Shown here: piece by piece, positions 1 through 9,273 of the stretch
Numbering within the stretch: position 1 is the first letter of the stretch
Layout of the letters: each line of letters opens with the position of its first letter
Source: Streptomyces griseorubiginosus
GTDB lineage: Bacteria; Actinomycetota; Actinomycetes; Streptomycetales; Streptomycetaceae
DNA: 64,000 nt
Direction of reading: 5' to 3'
Assembly (NCBI RefSeq): GCF_001514195.1
Contig: NZ_KQ948750.1
Coordinates: forward strand, 85,941-149,940
The notes under the pieces: model-generated
The model's input: only the letters and a program-made list of their open reading frames with translations
Told to the model about the DNA's origin: nothing
Database searches by the model: none
Translations under genes and position numbers: made by a program

Positions 1-129
1 AGCGGCGTCCACCGCACACGCGACGGCCGCACCGGCCGACGGCACATGGGCTTCGGGCGGTCTGAATCGAATTGGCCGACATGGCAGGCCGATCACATCG
101 ACCACCCATGACCTGAAAGGCAGGCAACT

Positions 130-693
130 ATGGCTCGCATCGGCTACCCGGAACTTTCCGAGGACGAGGGGACTGTCGTCAACATCGTCCGCATGCTCAG
201 GCATTCACCCGACATCGGTTCCCTCGTCAACAGGTTGGGCGCTGCCCAGTTCGCCGCAGGGTCACTGCCCGCGGTCGACCGCGAGCTCGTCATCATGAAC
301 AGCGGCGTAACGTTCTCGGCCCCGTACGAATGGGAGCAACACATCTCCATCTCGCGGTCGGCCGGAGTCACCGACGCCCAGCGCGACGCGCTGGCCGCCC
401 GCGACCTCACCTCCAACGAGATCACCGAGCCTCAGCGCTCTCTGTTGTTGTTCGCCGACAGCGCCGCGCGATCAACCGAGATGTCGGACGAGATCTTCGA
501 GGCGGCGCGCGGCCACTACACCGACCAGCAACTGGTCGAGACCGTCATCATGGTTGGTTTCTACTTCCTCATTGCCCGCATGAGTACCGTCTTCCAGCTG
601 GAGATCGACCCACCCGACGACAGCTCAGTGCTCGACACGATCGTGGACGCGTACGAGAACGAGACGTCCCGCTACCAGATTCCGAGATCTTGA
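130..693 (+). CDS. Carboxymuconolactone decarboxylase (AhpD-like fold) family protein
   Basis: A 187-residue all-helical protein with the family pattern of an RELVIM segment (residues 51-56) followed by YEWEQH (66-71), seen in many carboxymuconolactone-decarboxylase-like proteins of aromatic and ester catabolism. It has no cysteine at all, so it cannot be an AhpD-type CxxC peroxidase; a decarboxylase, lactonase or hydratase-like role on a small organic acid is more likely, but the substrate is unknown. The ATG at 130 follows an AAAGGCAGG ribosome binding site. It stands alone at the window edge, upstream of integrase debris, so its original operon may lie outside the window. Family call is firm, function open. 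Confidence 0.85.
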   Translation: MARIGYPELSEDEGTVVNIVRMLRHSPDIGSLVNRLGAAQFAAGSLPAVDRELVIMNSGVTFSAPYEWEQHISISRSAGVTDAQRDALAARDLTSNEITEPQRSLLLFADSAARSTEMSDEIFEAARGHYTDQQLVETVIMVGFYFLIARMSTVFQLEIDPPDDSSVLDTIVDAYENETSRYQIPRS

Positions 694-1098
694 ACCGGGT
701 CGGCTGAGCGCGACCGCGGTCGCCGGCGTCCTGGCTCGCGCCGCGCAGATCAGGCAGGCAGGCAGGCAGGCAGCCCGACGCAAGGCCCTGGTGGCCGAGG
801 CGGGGAAGGTCGCCACCGAGTCCACCGACTACGAGCGCCGGGGCCAAGCCCTGGTCGCGGAGCTGGTCGGCCTTCAGGGGAGAGGCAGAGCACCACCAGG
901 GCGCCACCGCCGACGAACACCTGGCCTGCCTAGGACGGCGGGCGCAACTGTTGCACCGGATCGTGGACGCGACCGGTGACGAGGGCTCCACTACCTCGCC
1001 CAGGACGCCGAGGACCGTGGCCGAGCGATGGCCGTCGAGTGCGTGACCCGCCGCCCAGACCCCGCTGCGTGTGACGGTGATCATCCCGACCGGAACGG
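694..1098. other. Gap with no convincing gene
   Basis: About 400 bases between the CMD-family gene and the integrase tail. It holds a short CAGG microsatellite and plus-strand stretches with coding-like composition (for example LVAEAGKVATE near 790-825) that change frame without a recognisable domain. It may be further debris of the element that supplied the integrase fragment, but I cannot identify it. Confidence 0.4.
751..773. repeat. CAGG tetranucleotide microsatellite
   Basis: Almost six uninterrupted copies of CAGG. A four-base unit outside any reading frame is a slippage-prone tract; no function is implied. Confidence 0.9.
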
Positions 1099-1385
1099 TC
1101 ACCGTCGGGTGTCACCAGGGGCGAGCAGGCTGGTGAGTTCGGCGATCGCCTCCGGCGAGGGCTTGAAGTAGCGGCGGACGTTCTCCGGCTTCTTGTGCCG
1201 GGACTTCGCCATGAGCATCAGCAGCGAGGCGCCCTGCTCGCCCAGGTGGGTCAGGGCGGAATGGCGGTACTCGTACAGGTCCCATCCGCTCCCGGGGCCG
1301 CGCAGCGCGGTGTGCTCGTCCGACAGCGCGCGGGCCTGGCCGTAGGACAGGCGGGCCAGGCCGGTGTCCGGGCACACGTCGCGAC
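1099..1385 (-). pseudogene. C-terminal fragment of a tyrosine recombinase (phage/plasmid integrase)
   Basis: The last roughly 95 residues of an actinobacterial tyrosine recombinase: a CPDTGLARLSYGQA segment, then YEYRHSALTHLGEQGAS (box II), the region SRHKKPENVRRYFKPS with the nucleophile Tyr, and the typical SLLAPGD tail. The His that normally opens the HxxRH motif reads Tyr here. There is no catalytic domain start; upstream the sequence switches at about 1385 to a truncated FAD oxidoreductase in another frame. It is a dead end of an integrated element that captured or cut the neighbouring gene. The fragment identity is clear; the parent element is unknown. Confidence 0.85.
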
Positions 1386-2195
1386 GCGGCTGTGGAGGAC
1401 GACCGAGGTGTCTCCGGCAGGACGGATCTCGATGTGAGGCGCGTGCATGGCCCGGTGAACGGGGACCTGAGCACACTCGATCCGGGCGACGACGCCCGGT
1501 TCCCGGCGCATCGGCAAGCGCCGTGCGACGAGCCCTGCGACGTGGGATGCGCTGGGCCCCGCCGCGTTCACGACGATGTCGACGTCGAGACGGCTCCCAT
1601 CGGACAGAGCAACTGACCGGATGCTTCCATCGGCATCGGTGCCGATGTCGCATACCGCGTTGCCGGACCGGAGCTCGGCACTGGATGCGACGGCCTGGCC
1701 GACCAGGCGGCCGACAAGATGGCGTCCGTGCACCCAGGCTTCGTCGGGGTAGAACAGGACCGGTACATCGTCGGGCACCGTGAGAGCCGGTTCGAAACGG
1801 CTGCGGACCTCGGCCCCCTTGTACCTCTCGACCCGGTAGTCCCAGCCGGCCAGCAGTTCGGCTGTCTCCAGGAACTTCGCCTCCGCTGCGGGATCATCTG
1901 CCCAGCGCAAGTGGCCGCTGGGAAACCACCACGAGTCCGGCCCGATGGTCCCGGCAAGCTCACGGTGAGCTGCCATGCCCGCGACGTTCAAGTCGAAGTA
2001 GGACTTGCGCGCGGTCTTGCTGCTCGCGTTGACCCACGAGAAAGACCAGCTGGTGACGCCTTCGCCCGGCTGGCCTGCGTCGATGAAGACCACCTCGGCG
2101 CCGTGCCGGGACAGGTTCCAGCCCACACTCGCCCCGATGACGCCCACTCCGATGACACCAACACGTTCAGGCCGCTTCACGGATCCGCTCCTCAC
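1386..2195 (-). pseudogene. FAD-dependent oxidoreductase (DAO family), C-terminally truncated
   Basis: The first 270 residues of a D-amino-acid-oxidase-fold flavoprotein. The Rossmann motif GVGVIG (residues 16-21) is followed by an acidic FID that binds the FAD ribose, and NAAGPSA marks the second FAD contact. Members are normally about 370-430 residues; here homology stops at VVLHSR and the frame runs 44 residues into integrase-derived sequence (to the stop at 1251), losing the substrate-domain end. A GTG at 2180 is an alternative start. It lies downstream of the glycoside operon and of a rhamnose isomerase remnant, so it may once have served sugar or sugar-acid oxidation. Probably non-functional. 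Confidence 0.75.
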
Positions 2196-2215
2196 ACGGG
2201 CAATCCGGGATGAAA

Positions 2216-2469
2216 CAACAGGAGATAACGACCTCTAAGGCTCGCAGCGCCTTGAAGTCGTCGACCAGGTCGCACGGGATGCGGCAAGGCCATGGTGGGC
2301 GCCAAGCCGGTGCTCCGCGGCAGCGTCGGCGATCTCCTCCTCGACGCTGCCGCGGGGTGCCCGGGCTGCCAAAGGCCTTGAAGCGCGTGCCGGAGTTGCC
2401 GTAGGCCCATGACCGCATCTCGATCGCGAGCTGGTCGAGCTGCTCCGCGATCTGTTCGAACCTTCTGGT
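2216..2469 (-). pseudogene. Decayed L-rhamnose isomerase fragment
   Basis: Reading the minus strand just downstream of the hydrolase, one frame gives RFEQIAEQLDQLAIEMRSWA and YGNSGTRFKAFGSPGTPR, a second gives TGLAPTMALPHP, and the first returns with DLVDDFKALRA. These pieces, in order, match the N-terminal part of the xylose-isomerase-fold L-rhamnose isomerase found in streptomycetes and Pseudomonas stutzeri. At least two frameshifts and loss of the rest of the gene make it non-functional. It would have taken the rhamnose released by the GH78 enzyme at 5958-8276 to rhamnulose. Identification is from memory of the family and should be checked by alignment. Confidence 0.7.
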
Positions 2470-2470
2470 G

Positions 2471-3439
2471 TCAGAGCCTTTCCCCGGATCGGGGCGTCGT
2501 GGGACGCATCCGGGCCATGTCTCGCAGAGCGCCCGCGAAGAACTCGAGCGACACGTCCACCTCCCCCAGCGAGGGAGTCCGGTTGAGGTGCCCGTGGGGC
2601 ATGCCGGTGGCCAGGTGCGCGTCAGTGGCCACCCCCACCTCGGCCAGCTGCTCGAGGAGCAACTCTCCCGAGCTTCGTAGGCCGTCCAGCTCACTGAGCA
2701 CCACGCTCGTCGGCGGCAAGCCCGAGAGGTCGGCTGCGCCGGGGATCGCCTCAGCAGGCAGGTGGGAGATCCGCCCGATGTAGTTGCGCACGACCTCCGC
2801 TATCGCCGCCGGCTCGAAACGCATCGCCGACGGCAACAAGTGCATGGCGGCGGCGCTGGCGGTGTCGAGCGCAGGCACCGGGAAGTGCGCGAAGGGGTAC
2901 GCCAGCAGCAGCCGGTCCGGCCGGCGCGCCGAGGCTTGCTGGCGAAGAGTGGTCGACAGCGCGAGTGTGGCACCGGCGCTCGCGCCACCGAGCGCGTAGG
3001 ACCCGGCCTGCGGAAAGCCCTCGTCGACCACCCAGCACCACGCCGCCTCCGCGTCGTCGACGGGCACCGGGAATCGCACGCCGTCGCGCGCGAGCCGGTA
3101 GTCGACGGTGACCACGGTGACGGCCGCTCGGGCCGCCAGCTCGGCTGCCACGACGTGCGATTCAGGCATCTCGAGGTCACCGGCGTGGAAGCCGCCACCG
3201 TGGAGCCAGACCAGCACAGCCTCCTGGCCCGCTGGCGACTTGTAGCTGCGGAGAGGCACGGGACCGTGCGGGCCGTCGATCGTATGGTCCTCGATCACGA
3301 CGCCCGGTGGCGTCACCCACGCGGCGGGGTCGAGCTCGAACTCGGCAAAGCGTTCGGCCGCCGCCGGGTCGTCGTGATCGTCCCATGACAGGCCTTCGAG
3401 CAGATGCGCCTTCGCGGCGAGGAACGGGTCGAGCTGCAC
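2471..3439 (-). CDS. Alpha/beta hydrolase, hormone-sensitive-lipase (esterase) type
   Basis: A 322-residue cytoplasmic esterase with the oxyanion motif HGGGF (residues 80-84), nucleophile elbow GGASAGA (151-157, Ser154), acid Asp252 in SELDGL and a His in MPHGH (282 or 284). It should hydrolyse acyl or aryl esters of small molecules. GTG start at 3439 with an AGTAGG site about 5 bases upstream. The gene lies only 15 bases after the GH3 beta-glucosidase and is probably the last intact gene of the glycoside operon, which would suit removal of acetyl or phenolic acyl groups from plant glycosides. Family sure, substrate inferred. Confidence 0.88.
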   Translation of the reverse strand: MQLDPFLAAKAHLLEGLSWDDHDDPAAAERFAEFELDPAAWVTPPGVVIEDHTIDGPHGPVPLRSYKSPAGQEAVLVWLHGGGFHAGDLEMPESHVVAAELAARAAVTVVTVDYRLARDGVRFPVPVDDAEAAWCWVVDEGFPQAGSYALGGASAGATLALSTTLRQQASARRPDRLLLAYPFAHFPVPALDTASAAAMHLLPSAMRFEPAAIAEVVRNYIGRISHLPAEAIPGAADLSGLPPTSVVLSELDGLRSSGELLLEQLAEVGVATDAHLATGMPHGHLNRTPSLGEVDVSLEFFAGALRDMARMRPTTPRSGERL

Positions 3440-3454
3440 AGCAACCTACTTTCA

Positions 3455-5971
3455 TCAGTGGTGAAGCACGGACAGTGCGCCATCGGCGCGGTGCATGGAG
3501 ATCGCGATTCCGGGGTCCTCGGCGTCGTCGGCCACCGTCAGCTCGAAGGTCCCGTCCCTGGGAACCAGGTCGTCGGCACCGTCGTCGTACGACAACCAGG
3601 CGTGCGACTCCACCACGACGGTGACCTCCGCGCGCTCGTGCGGGGCCAGCGGCACGCGGCGGAACGCGACGAGTCGCCGCGGCTCGGTGTCCCACGCCTC
3701 CGGTCGCACGTAGACCTGGATCGTGGCGTCTGCCGGCCGTCCCGACGTTTCGCTTACCCGTAGGCGGAGGCGGACCGAGGTTCCTTCGACGTGCGCCCCG
3801 ATCAGCTCGCTCTCGTGGACGCCGTACGAGAGCCCATGGCCGAAGGGGAAGAGCGCCGGCTTGTCGGCGGCGGCAAGGTTGCGGTACCCGACCAGGGTTC
3901 CCTCGTCGTAGGCGACTGCTTCGGGGGACGAACCGGTGTCCGAACGACCCGGAAGATCAGAGGTCGCCACCGGGAACGTGACGGGAAGACGCCCGCCGGG
4001 CGCCACATCGCCGAAGACGATGTCCGCGAGCGCGTGACCGAACTGCTCGCCGGGGTACCACATCTCGAGCACGGCCCCGACCTTGTCGATCCAGGGCATC
4101 AGGACCGCCCCGGGGGTGTTGAGGACCACGATCGTCCGGGGGTTCACCGCTGCGATCCGCTCGACCAGGACGTCCTGATCGCCGGGCAGGCCCAGGCCCG
4201 TGCGGTCCATCCCCTCCCCCGATGCCGCGTTCACGATGACGATCGCCGCATCGCAACCGGCCGCCACCGCGGCCGCCTCCTCATGCAGGGCCGCGATGTG
4301 CTGCCACCCGAGCCGAACCCCGGGCGCGGGGTCGACCTCGGCCGGCTCGACCGCCGGGCCGAGCTCGTAGGTCAGCTCGAGCAGCGTGGCTTGACCCGCG
4401 GGCAGGTCGACAACGGCCTGAAGCGGGAGAAGCGGACCACCGAGAAAGCGGATTGCCTCCCGGGCTCCCGCCATGATGATCGTCCCGTTCACAGCCAGCT
4501 CCGCATGACCGGCCACGAGCAGCGAGAGTCGGTACTCGCCGCCCTCCTCGGCGGTCAACATCGTGCGTAGCCTGGCCGTCCAGGGACCCGTCACTCCCTC
4601 GGGCGCACCGACGAGCGACATCGTCGGGAGAATCTCTCGGCGCTCCCGCTCGACTCCCTGCTCGTCCTCGTAGGACACCACCAGCTCGACACCGGCACTG
4701 CCACGATCCGGTGTCGTGAGGACCTCCGCAGGAACGTCAGGCAAGGGAGCATCCCCGAGGCTGCCCTGCGCGACTGCCACGCGCACCCGCTCGGCGGCCC
4801 GGGCTTGCAGGCCGGCGAGGGGCGTGACGACTCGGTCTTCCTCGAGGGGGACCGAAGCAGAGCCGCCCATCACGTACAGCGCGTCGAGACCGGAGGGGCC
4901 GACGACGGCGATCGAGCCGACGGTGCCGTCGAGCGGCAGCGAGCCTCCGGCGTTCTTGAGCAGCACCGCCCCGCGAGTGGCCACACGACGGGCGAGGCCG
5001 CGATGACTCGTGGTGGACGCGCAACCACTGCTGGTCGCCCTGACGCTGTCCGCCGCCCCGCTGGCAATCATCGCTTGAGCGATGCGACGGACGGAAGCAG
5101 CAGGATCGATGCCGCTACGACGGACCATCTCGGCCGTTCGGCCGAAGTCGCCACCGAGCCCGGGCAGGTCCAACCCCGCGCGCCAGGCCGACTCGACATC
5201 GCGGACCGCGAAGATGTAGTCGGGCATGAAGAATCCAGGCCAGTTCCAGCGAATTCTCGGGATGTCCAACAGGTCGCCCGACTCGCAGGTGTAACGGCCG
5301 TTCAACCGGTTGTAGGACCCCATGAAGGCCCCTGCGCCGGCCTGGGCGACCCGATGAAACGGCCAGAGATACGTCTCCCAGAGGGCGGCCTTTTCGAGAC
5401 GGACGTCGACGCTGTCGCTGCGCTCGGACAAGGGGCCCCACCCGGTCCGGCGAGTCTCGAAGTTGTTGGCGACGAAGTGCTTGACCATGACGAGGACGCC
5501 GTTGTCCTGCACCCCGTGCACGTAGGCCTCACCGATGCAGGCGACCAGCTCGGGTGCCTCGCCGAAGCCTTCGGGGAGCCTTCCGCCAGAGGGGTCACGT
5601 GCGATGTCCAGGCTCGGTCCCAGGAGACAGTTGCGGTCCGCGTGCTTGACCTCCGCGGCAAGGACGCGTCCGTAGTCGTAGGCCTCTGCCGGGTCGAACG
5701 TGGCCGCCAGCGCGATACCGACGGGCAGGGCCGTCCCGCCTTCCACATCTCGAAGACCGCAGGGGCCATCGGTGTAGGACGGGGTTGGGACTCCCCGCTC
5801 CAGGAAGGGAGTGAAGTTGTGGCAGACGATGGACACGAGCTCGTCGAACTCAAGATCCTCCATGATCGCGGCCACGCGATCCTCCGCGGACAAGCTCTTG
5901 TCCAACCATGATGGCCGGCCGTCCGCACAACGTTCCGTGGACCCGTGGACCGTCGTGTCATCGCGTGGCAT
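3455..5971 (-). CDS. Glycoside hydrolase family 3 beta-glucosidase with PA14 insert
   Basis: A large GH3 enzyme (838 residues from the chosen start). The (alpha/beta)8 domain carries the conserved KHF (Lys164-His165) and an Asp251 in GFFMPDYIF at the nucleophile position. A PA14-like beta-sandwich is inserted after about residue 420, in the alpha/beta sandwich domain, and a fibronectin-III-like domain ends the protein, as in bacterial beta-glucosidases. No signal peptide is visible, so it acts in the cytoplasm on imported glycosides. The ATG at 5971 is preceded by CGGGAG and overlaps the rhamnosidase end by 14 bases, implying translational coupling; the frame stays open to 6121 but that is less likely to be translated. 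Exact sugar specificity cannot be read. Confidence 0.93.
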   Translation of the reverse strand: MPRDDTTVHGSTERCADGRPSWLDKSLSAEDRVAAIMEDLEFDELVSIVCHNFTPFLERGVPTPSYTDGPCGLRDVEGGTALPVGIALAATFDPAEAYDYGRVLAAEVKHADRNCLLGPSLDIARDPSGGRLPEGFGEAPELVACIGEAYVHGVQDNGVLVMVKHFVANNFETRRTGWGPLSERSDSVDVRLEKAALWETYLWPFHRVAQAGAGAFMGSYNRLNGRYTCESGDLLDIPRIRWNWPGFFMPDYIFAVRDVESAWRAGLDLPGLGGDFGRTAEMVRRSGIDPAASVRRIAQAMIASGAADSVRATSSGCASTTSHRGLARRVATRGAVLLKNAGGSLPLDGTVGSIAVVGPSGLDALYVMGGSASVPLEEDRVVTPLAGLQARAAERVRVAVAQGSLGDAPLPDVPAEVLTTPDRGSAGVELVVSYEDEQGVERERREILPTMSLVGAPEGVTGPWTARLRTMLTAEEGGEYRLSLLVAGHAELAVNGTIIMAGAREAIRFLGGPLLPLQAVVDLPAGQATLLELTYELGPAVEPAEVDPAPGVRLGWQHIAALHEEAAAVAAGCDAAIVIVNAASGEGMDRTGLGLPGDQDVLVERIAAVNPRTIVVLNTPGAVLMPWIDKVGAVLEMWYPGEQFGHALADIVFGDVAPGGRLPVTFPVATSDLPGRSDTGSSPEAVAYDEGTLVGYRNLAAADKPALFPFGHGLSYGVHESELIGAHVEGTSVRLRLRVSETSGRPADATIQVYVRPEAWDTEPRRLVAFRRVPLAPHERAEVTVVVESHAWLSYDDGADDLVPRDGTFELTVADDAEDPGIAISMHRADGALSVLHH

Positions 5972-8276
5972 CGGGAACTCCCGGTGCACTGGAAGTCTCG
6001 TGCGCGGCCCGATCCGCCGAGAAGCGAGCGGTGTGTTGGAGGCCGCCCGGCCCCGCCGAGAGCTGTAGGTCGGGATGGCCTGTGACTCGCACGACGGCAC
6101 TGACGCCGGGCGGTAGTTCAATATCGAGCGCCAACTCGGTCTCGCGTCTCCAACGGACCGATATCCGACCGCTGCGGGTCTCGAGAGCGCAATCGGCCCA
6201 GGTGAGCGCGCCGCCAGGTTGCGGCGCGATCAAGACGTGACCATAGCCTGGTTCAAGGGGGGTGATTCCACCGATGGTGCGGTGCATCCAGTCGGCAATT
6301 GCGCCGAGGGCGTAGTGGTTGAAGCTGGTCATCTCGCCCGGATTCACGGAGCCGTCCGGCAGCATCGAGTCCCAGCGTTCCCAGATCGTGGTCGCTCCCA
6401 GCGAGACCGGGTAGAGCCACGAAGGGCAATCGCGCTTGAGGAGCATGTGGTAGGCGTCGCCCAGGTGGCCCGTTCGAGTCAACGCGTCACTGATGAAGGG
6501 AGTGCCGGCGAAGCCCGTGGACACGTGGTGGTCGGCCTCGCGAACCAGTCGTGCCAGCCTTTCTCCGGCGCGCTCGAGAAGTTGTCCCTCGAGGAGGCCG
6601 AAGGTGATGGCGAGGGCGTAGACCGTGGGAGCGTCGCTGGTGATGGTGCCTTCGTCGGTCACATACGCCGCGTGAAAGGCAGCTCGGGTGCGCTCTGCAA
6701 GGGCCAGGAAGGCGGTCGCGTCCTCGGCTCGGCCCAGAATTGTTGCCGCCTGGGTGAGGATCGTCGAGGTGCGGTAGAGGCAGGCGGTCGCAACGACGGC
6801 CGCATCCGCGCGAGCGTTCCATGGCTCGTGCGGGTCGGCGAGCGGGTCGAGCCAGTCACCGAACTGGAAGCCCTCCGACCACGTTCCATCGGTCGACAGC
6901 AGGCCTTCGACGTGGCGGAGGTGTGCTGCCATCGAGTCGTAATGTCGGGCAAGCACGCCCGAGTCCCCATAGGCCCAGAAGAGAGCCCAGGGCACCCAGA
7001 CGGCTGCGTCGGACCAGATGGCAGTGCTGTCAGGTTCGGAGAACTGGCCGGGCGGGATCGGCCATTCCTTGAGTGGGTCGGGGACAACCATCGGGACCAT
7101 GCCGTCGCGGTGCTCCTGTTCGAGGCCGAGATCGATGAGCCAATCCTCCAGAAAGTCCTGGACGTCGAAGAGGAACGCGGCGGTTGGCGCGAACACGGCG
7201 ATGTCCCCGGTCCAGCCGAGTCGCTCGTCTCGTTGGGGACAATCAGTAGGCACGTCGAAGAAGTTGCCCTTCGTGCTCCAAACGACGTTGCTGTGAAGCT
7301 GGTTCAGGTCTGGGTCAGAGCACCTGAAGTGACCGATGCGGCTGAGATCGCTGTGGACGACGACCGCCTCGATCGAATCGGGCGTGAGCTCGCCGGGCCA
7401 GTTCGAGACCTCGGCGAACCGGAATCCGTGATAGGTCATCGTCGGCTCGAACGAGTCATCCCCGCCACTGAGGACGAATCGGTCGGTGGCCCGAGCACTT
7501 CGCAGCGGACGAACGTTCAGCTGATCACCGTCGAGCACTTCGGCATGCCGCACCGTGATGGCCCGCCCTGGCTCCCCACGCACCCGGAATCGCGTCCAGC
7601 CGACCAAGTTCTGCCCGAAGTCGACGATGACCGCTCCATCGTCCGGCCTCCGTGTCAGTTGACGTGGGCGCACGATCTCCCGACGCACAATCGGAGGCCC
7701 GACGTACGGGGCGAGTCTGCCGGTGTCGAAGTCGATTTCCTCGACGCCTGTTTGGTTCGGCACGCACACGCCCGGCGTGGCCCACTCAGGGCGCCGCAGG
7801 CGCGCATCGATCGTCTGGCCGTTGTAGAGGTCGTTCTCGAGAACGTCCGAGGCACATGCCGACCAGCTCCGGTCCGTGGCGATCAGCTGCTGGTACCCGT
7901 CCTCAAACGTGACCTCCAGTTGGGCAATGGCACCCAGCCGGGTTCCGTAGGAATGCCGCTGGCCCTCCCAACCCAAGGTGCCGTGGAACCAGCCGTTGCC
8001 GAGTGACAATGTCAGCCGGGTTGACTGATCAAGCCGGTCGGTGACGTCGTAGCTGCGATACCGAAGACGCCACTGGTAGGCACTCCATCCCGGGCTCATG
8101 AGATCGGGACCGACCGAAACGCCGTTGAGCCGGGCTTCGAAGATCCCCAGAGCGGAGGCGTGCAGGGAGGCCGAGACGACGGACCCGTGCCCACCGGCAA
8201 GTTCGACGTCCTTGAACAGGATGGGCGAAGCGTCGAGCGGCCCGTCGGGTGCAATCATGCGAGCGCGCCAATGCAT
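5958..8276 (-). CDS. Alpha-L-rhamnosidase, GH78
   Basis: A 772-residue GH78 enzyme that releases terminal L-rhamnose from glycosides such as flavonoid rutinosides. An N-terminal beta-sandwich contains SPGWSAYQWRLRYRSYDVT, typical of bacterial rhamnosidase N domains. The six-hairpin catalytic domain has the family hallmark DCPQRDERLGWTGD, with Asp350/Glu351 and Asp358 in the acidic cluster that includes the general acid. No secretion signal, so intracellular. AAGGAG lies 8 bases before the ATG at 8276. It follows the sugar permeases and precedes GH3, so import and stepwise deglycosylation appear co-ordinated. The rhamnose isomerase that should follow is only a remnant. Confidence 0.93.
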   Translation of the reverse strand: MHWRARMIAPDGPLDASPILFKDVELAGGHGSVVSASLHASALGIFEARLNGVSVGPDLMSPGWSAYQWRLRYRSYDVTDRLDQSTRLTLSLGNGWFHGTLGWEGQRHSYGTRLGAIAQLEVTFEDGYQQLIATDRSWSACASDVLENDLYNGQTIDARLRRPEWATPGVCVPNQTGVEEIDFDTGRLAPYVGPPIVRREIVRPRQLTRRPDDGAVIVDFGQNLVGWTRFRVRGEPGRAITVRHAEVLDGDQLNVRPLRSARATDRFVLSGGDDSFEPTMTYHGFRFAEVSNWPGELTPDSIEAVVVHSDLSRIGHFRCSDPDLNQLHSNVVWSTKGNFFDVPTDCPQRDERLGWTGDIAVFAPTAAFLFDVQDFLEDWLIDLGLEQEHRDGMVPMVVPDPLKEWPIPPGQFSEPDSTAIWSDAAVWVPWALFWAYGDSGVLARHYDSMAAHLRHVEGLLSTDGTWSEGFQFGDWLDPLADPHEPWNARADAAVVATACLYRTSTILTQAATILGRAEDATAFLALAERTRAAFHAAYVTDEGTITSDAPTVYALAITFGLLEGQLLERAGERLARLVREADHHVSTGFAGTPFISDALTRTGHLGDAYHMLLKRDCPSWLYPVSLGATTIWERWDSMLPDGSVNPGEMTSFNHYALGAIADWMHRTIGGITPLEPGYGHVLIAPQPGGALTWADCALETRSGRISVRWRRETELALDIELPPGVSAVVRVTGHPDLQLSAGPGGLQHTARFSADRAAHETSSAPGVPDATR

Positions 8277-8370
8277 TGGTTGACTCCTTGTACGAGGGCG
8301 TCGAGAGATACGGTCAACGCGCCCGGCGCGCGATACCGGTGACCTGACCAGCTTGCTGAAGCGATGTGCG

Positions 8371-9273
8371 TCAGCCCTTGACGGCTCCCTCCGACAGCCC
8401 TGCGACGACGCGCCTCTGCACGAACAGGTAGGCGACGATCACCGGAAGGCTGGTCATCACGACGTGGGCGAAGATGAGGTCCCAGCGCATTGCGGCCACG
8501 TCAGCAGATGACGACGCGAACTGGTACAGCGCGAGCGGCAAGGTGGCGCTGTCGGAGCCGTGGAGGAGGAACGAAGCGAAGAAGAACTCGTTCCAAATGG
8601 TGATGATCAAGATGATGCAGCCGACCAGCAGGACCGGCAGCAACAGGGGAAGGACGACGACGCGGTAGATCTGCAGCCTGCTCGCGCCGTCGATGGCCGC
8701 GGCTTCCTCAAGGTCCTGAGGCATGGCGCGGATGAATCCGGTCGCAAGGAAGACCACCACGCCGAGCCGCGTGCCGGTCATGACCAGGAAATACCCGAGG
8801 CGAGTCCCATCGATCCCCACCACTTGGAGCATGTAGACGGTGGGAAGAACCGCCGGCGGCAGCAGCACCGAAAGCACGGTCAGGTTGTAGACGATCTTCA
8901 TCGAGGTCCGCCGCGAACGCGCGAACGCCCACGCAGCCATCGATCCGAGGAGAACGACGACGACGATTGTCGGAACAACGATGATCAAGCTGTTGAGAAG
9001 GGCTTGCGGGTAGTTGCCCTTCTCAATGACGTACTTGTAGTTGTCGATCAGCATCCACCGCTTCGGCAGGCTCAGACTGAGATGACTTGCCTCGGTGTAC
9101 GGCTTGGCCGAGTTGATGACAAGCAGCCACATCGGGATGCCCACCCACACCAGGGCGAGACATGTCAGGACGGCGACGCGCATCGGTTCGCGGCGGCGCC
9201 GCGACGAACGTCGGGAGGTGCCTCCTCGCCGGCGGTCGGCCTGCACGGGCAACTCGGACGGGACGGCACTCAT
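8371..9273 (-). CDS. Carbohydrate ABC transporter permease, MalG type
   Basis: A 300-residue inner-membrane permease with an Arg-rich cytoplasmic N terminus (residues 14-32), about six hydrophobic helices, and the ATPase-contact EAA loop EEAAAIDGA (189-197) followed by LP. It forms the channel with the MalF-type partner. Its ATG overlaps the stop of that partner by 4 bases (ATGA), so the two subunits are co-translated. No ATP-binding subunit is encoded nearby; in streptomycetes a shared MsiK-type ATPase normally serves such importers. The substrate is probably a rhamnose-containing glycoside, inferred from the downstream GH78 and GH3 genes. Confidence 0.93.
   Translation of the reverse strand: MSAVPSELPVQADRRRGGTSRRSSRRRREPMRVAVLTCLALVWVGIPMWLLVINSAKPYTEASHLSLSLPKRWMLIDNYKYVIEKGNYPQALLNSLIIVVPTIVVVVLLGSMAAWAFARSRRTSMKIVYNLTVLSVLLPPAVLPTVYMLQVVGIDGTRLGYFLVMTGTRLGVVVFLATGFIRAMPQDLEEAAAIDGASRLQIYRVVVLPLLLPVLLVGCIILIITIWNEFFFASFLLHGSDSATLPLALYQFASSSADVAAMRWDLIFAHVVMTSLPVIVAYLFVQRRVVAGLSEGAVKG

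Noticed and set aside
751..773. Short tandem repeats (CAGG; GTAGGC at 58078; C-run at 34258) considered as CRISPR or iteron arrays
   Set aside because: Units are far too short and have no spacers; no cas or replication genes are nearby.
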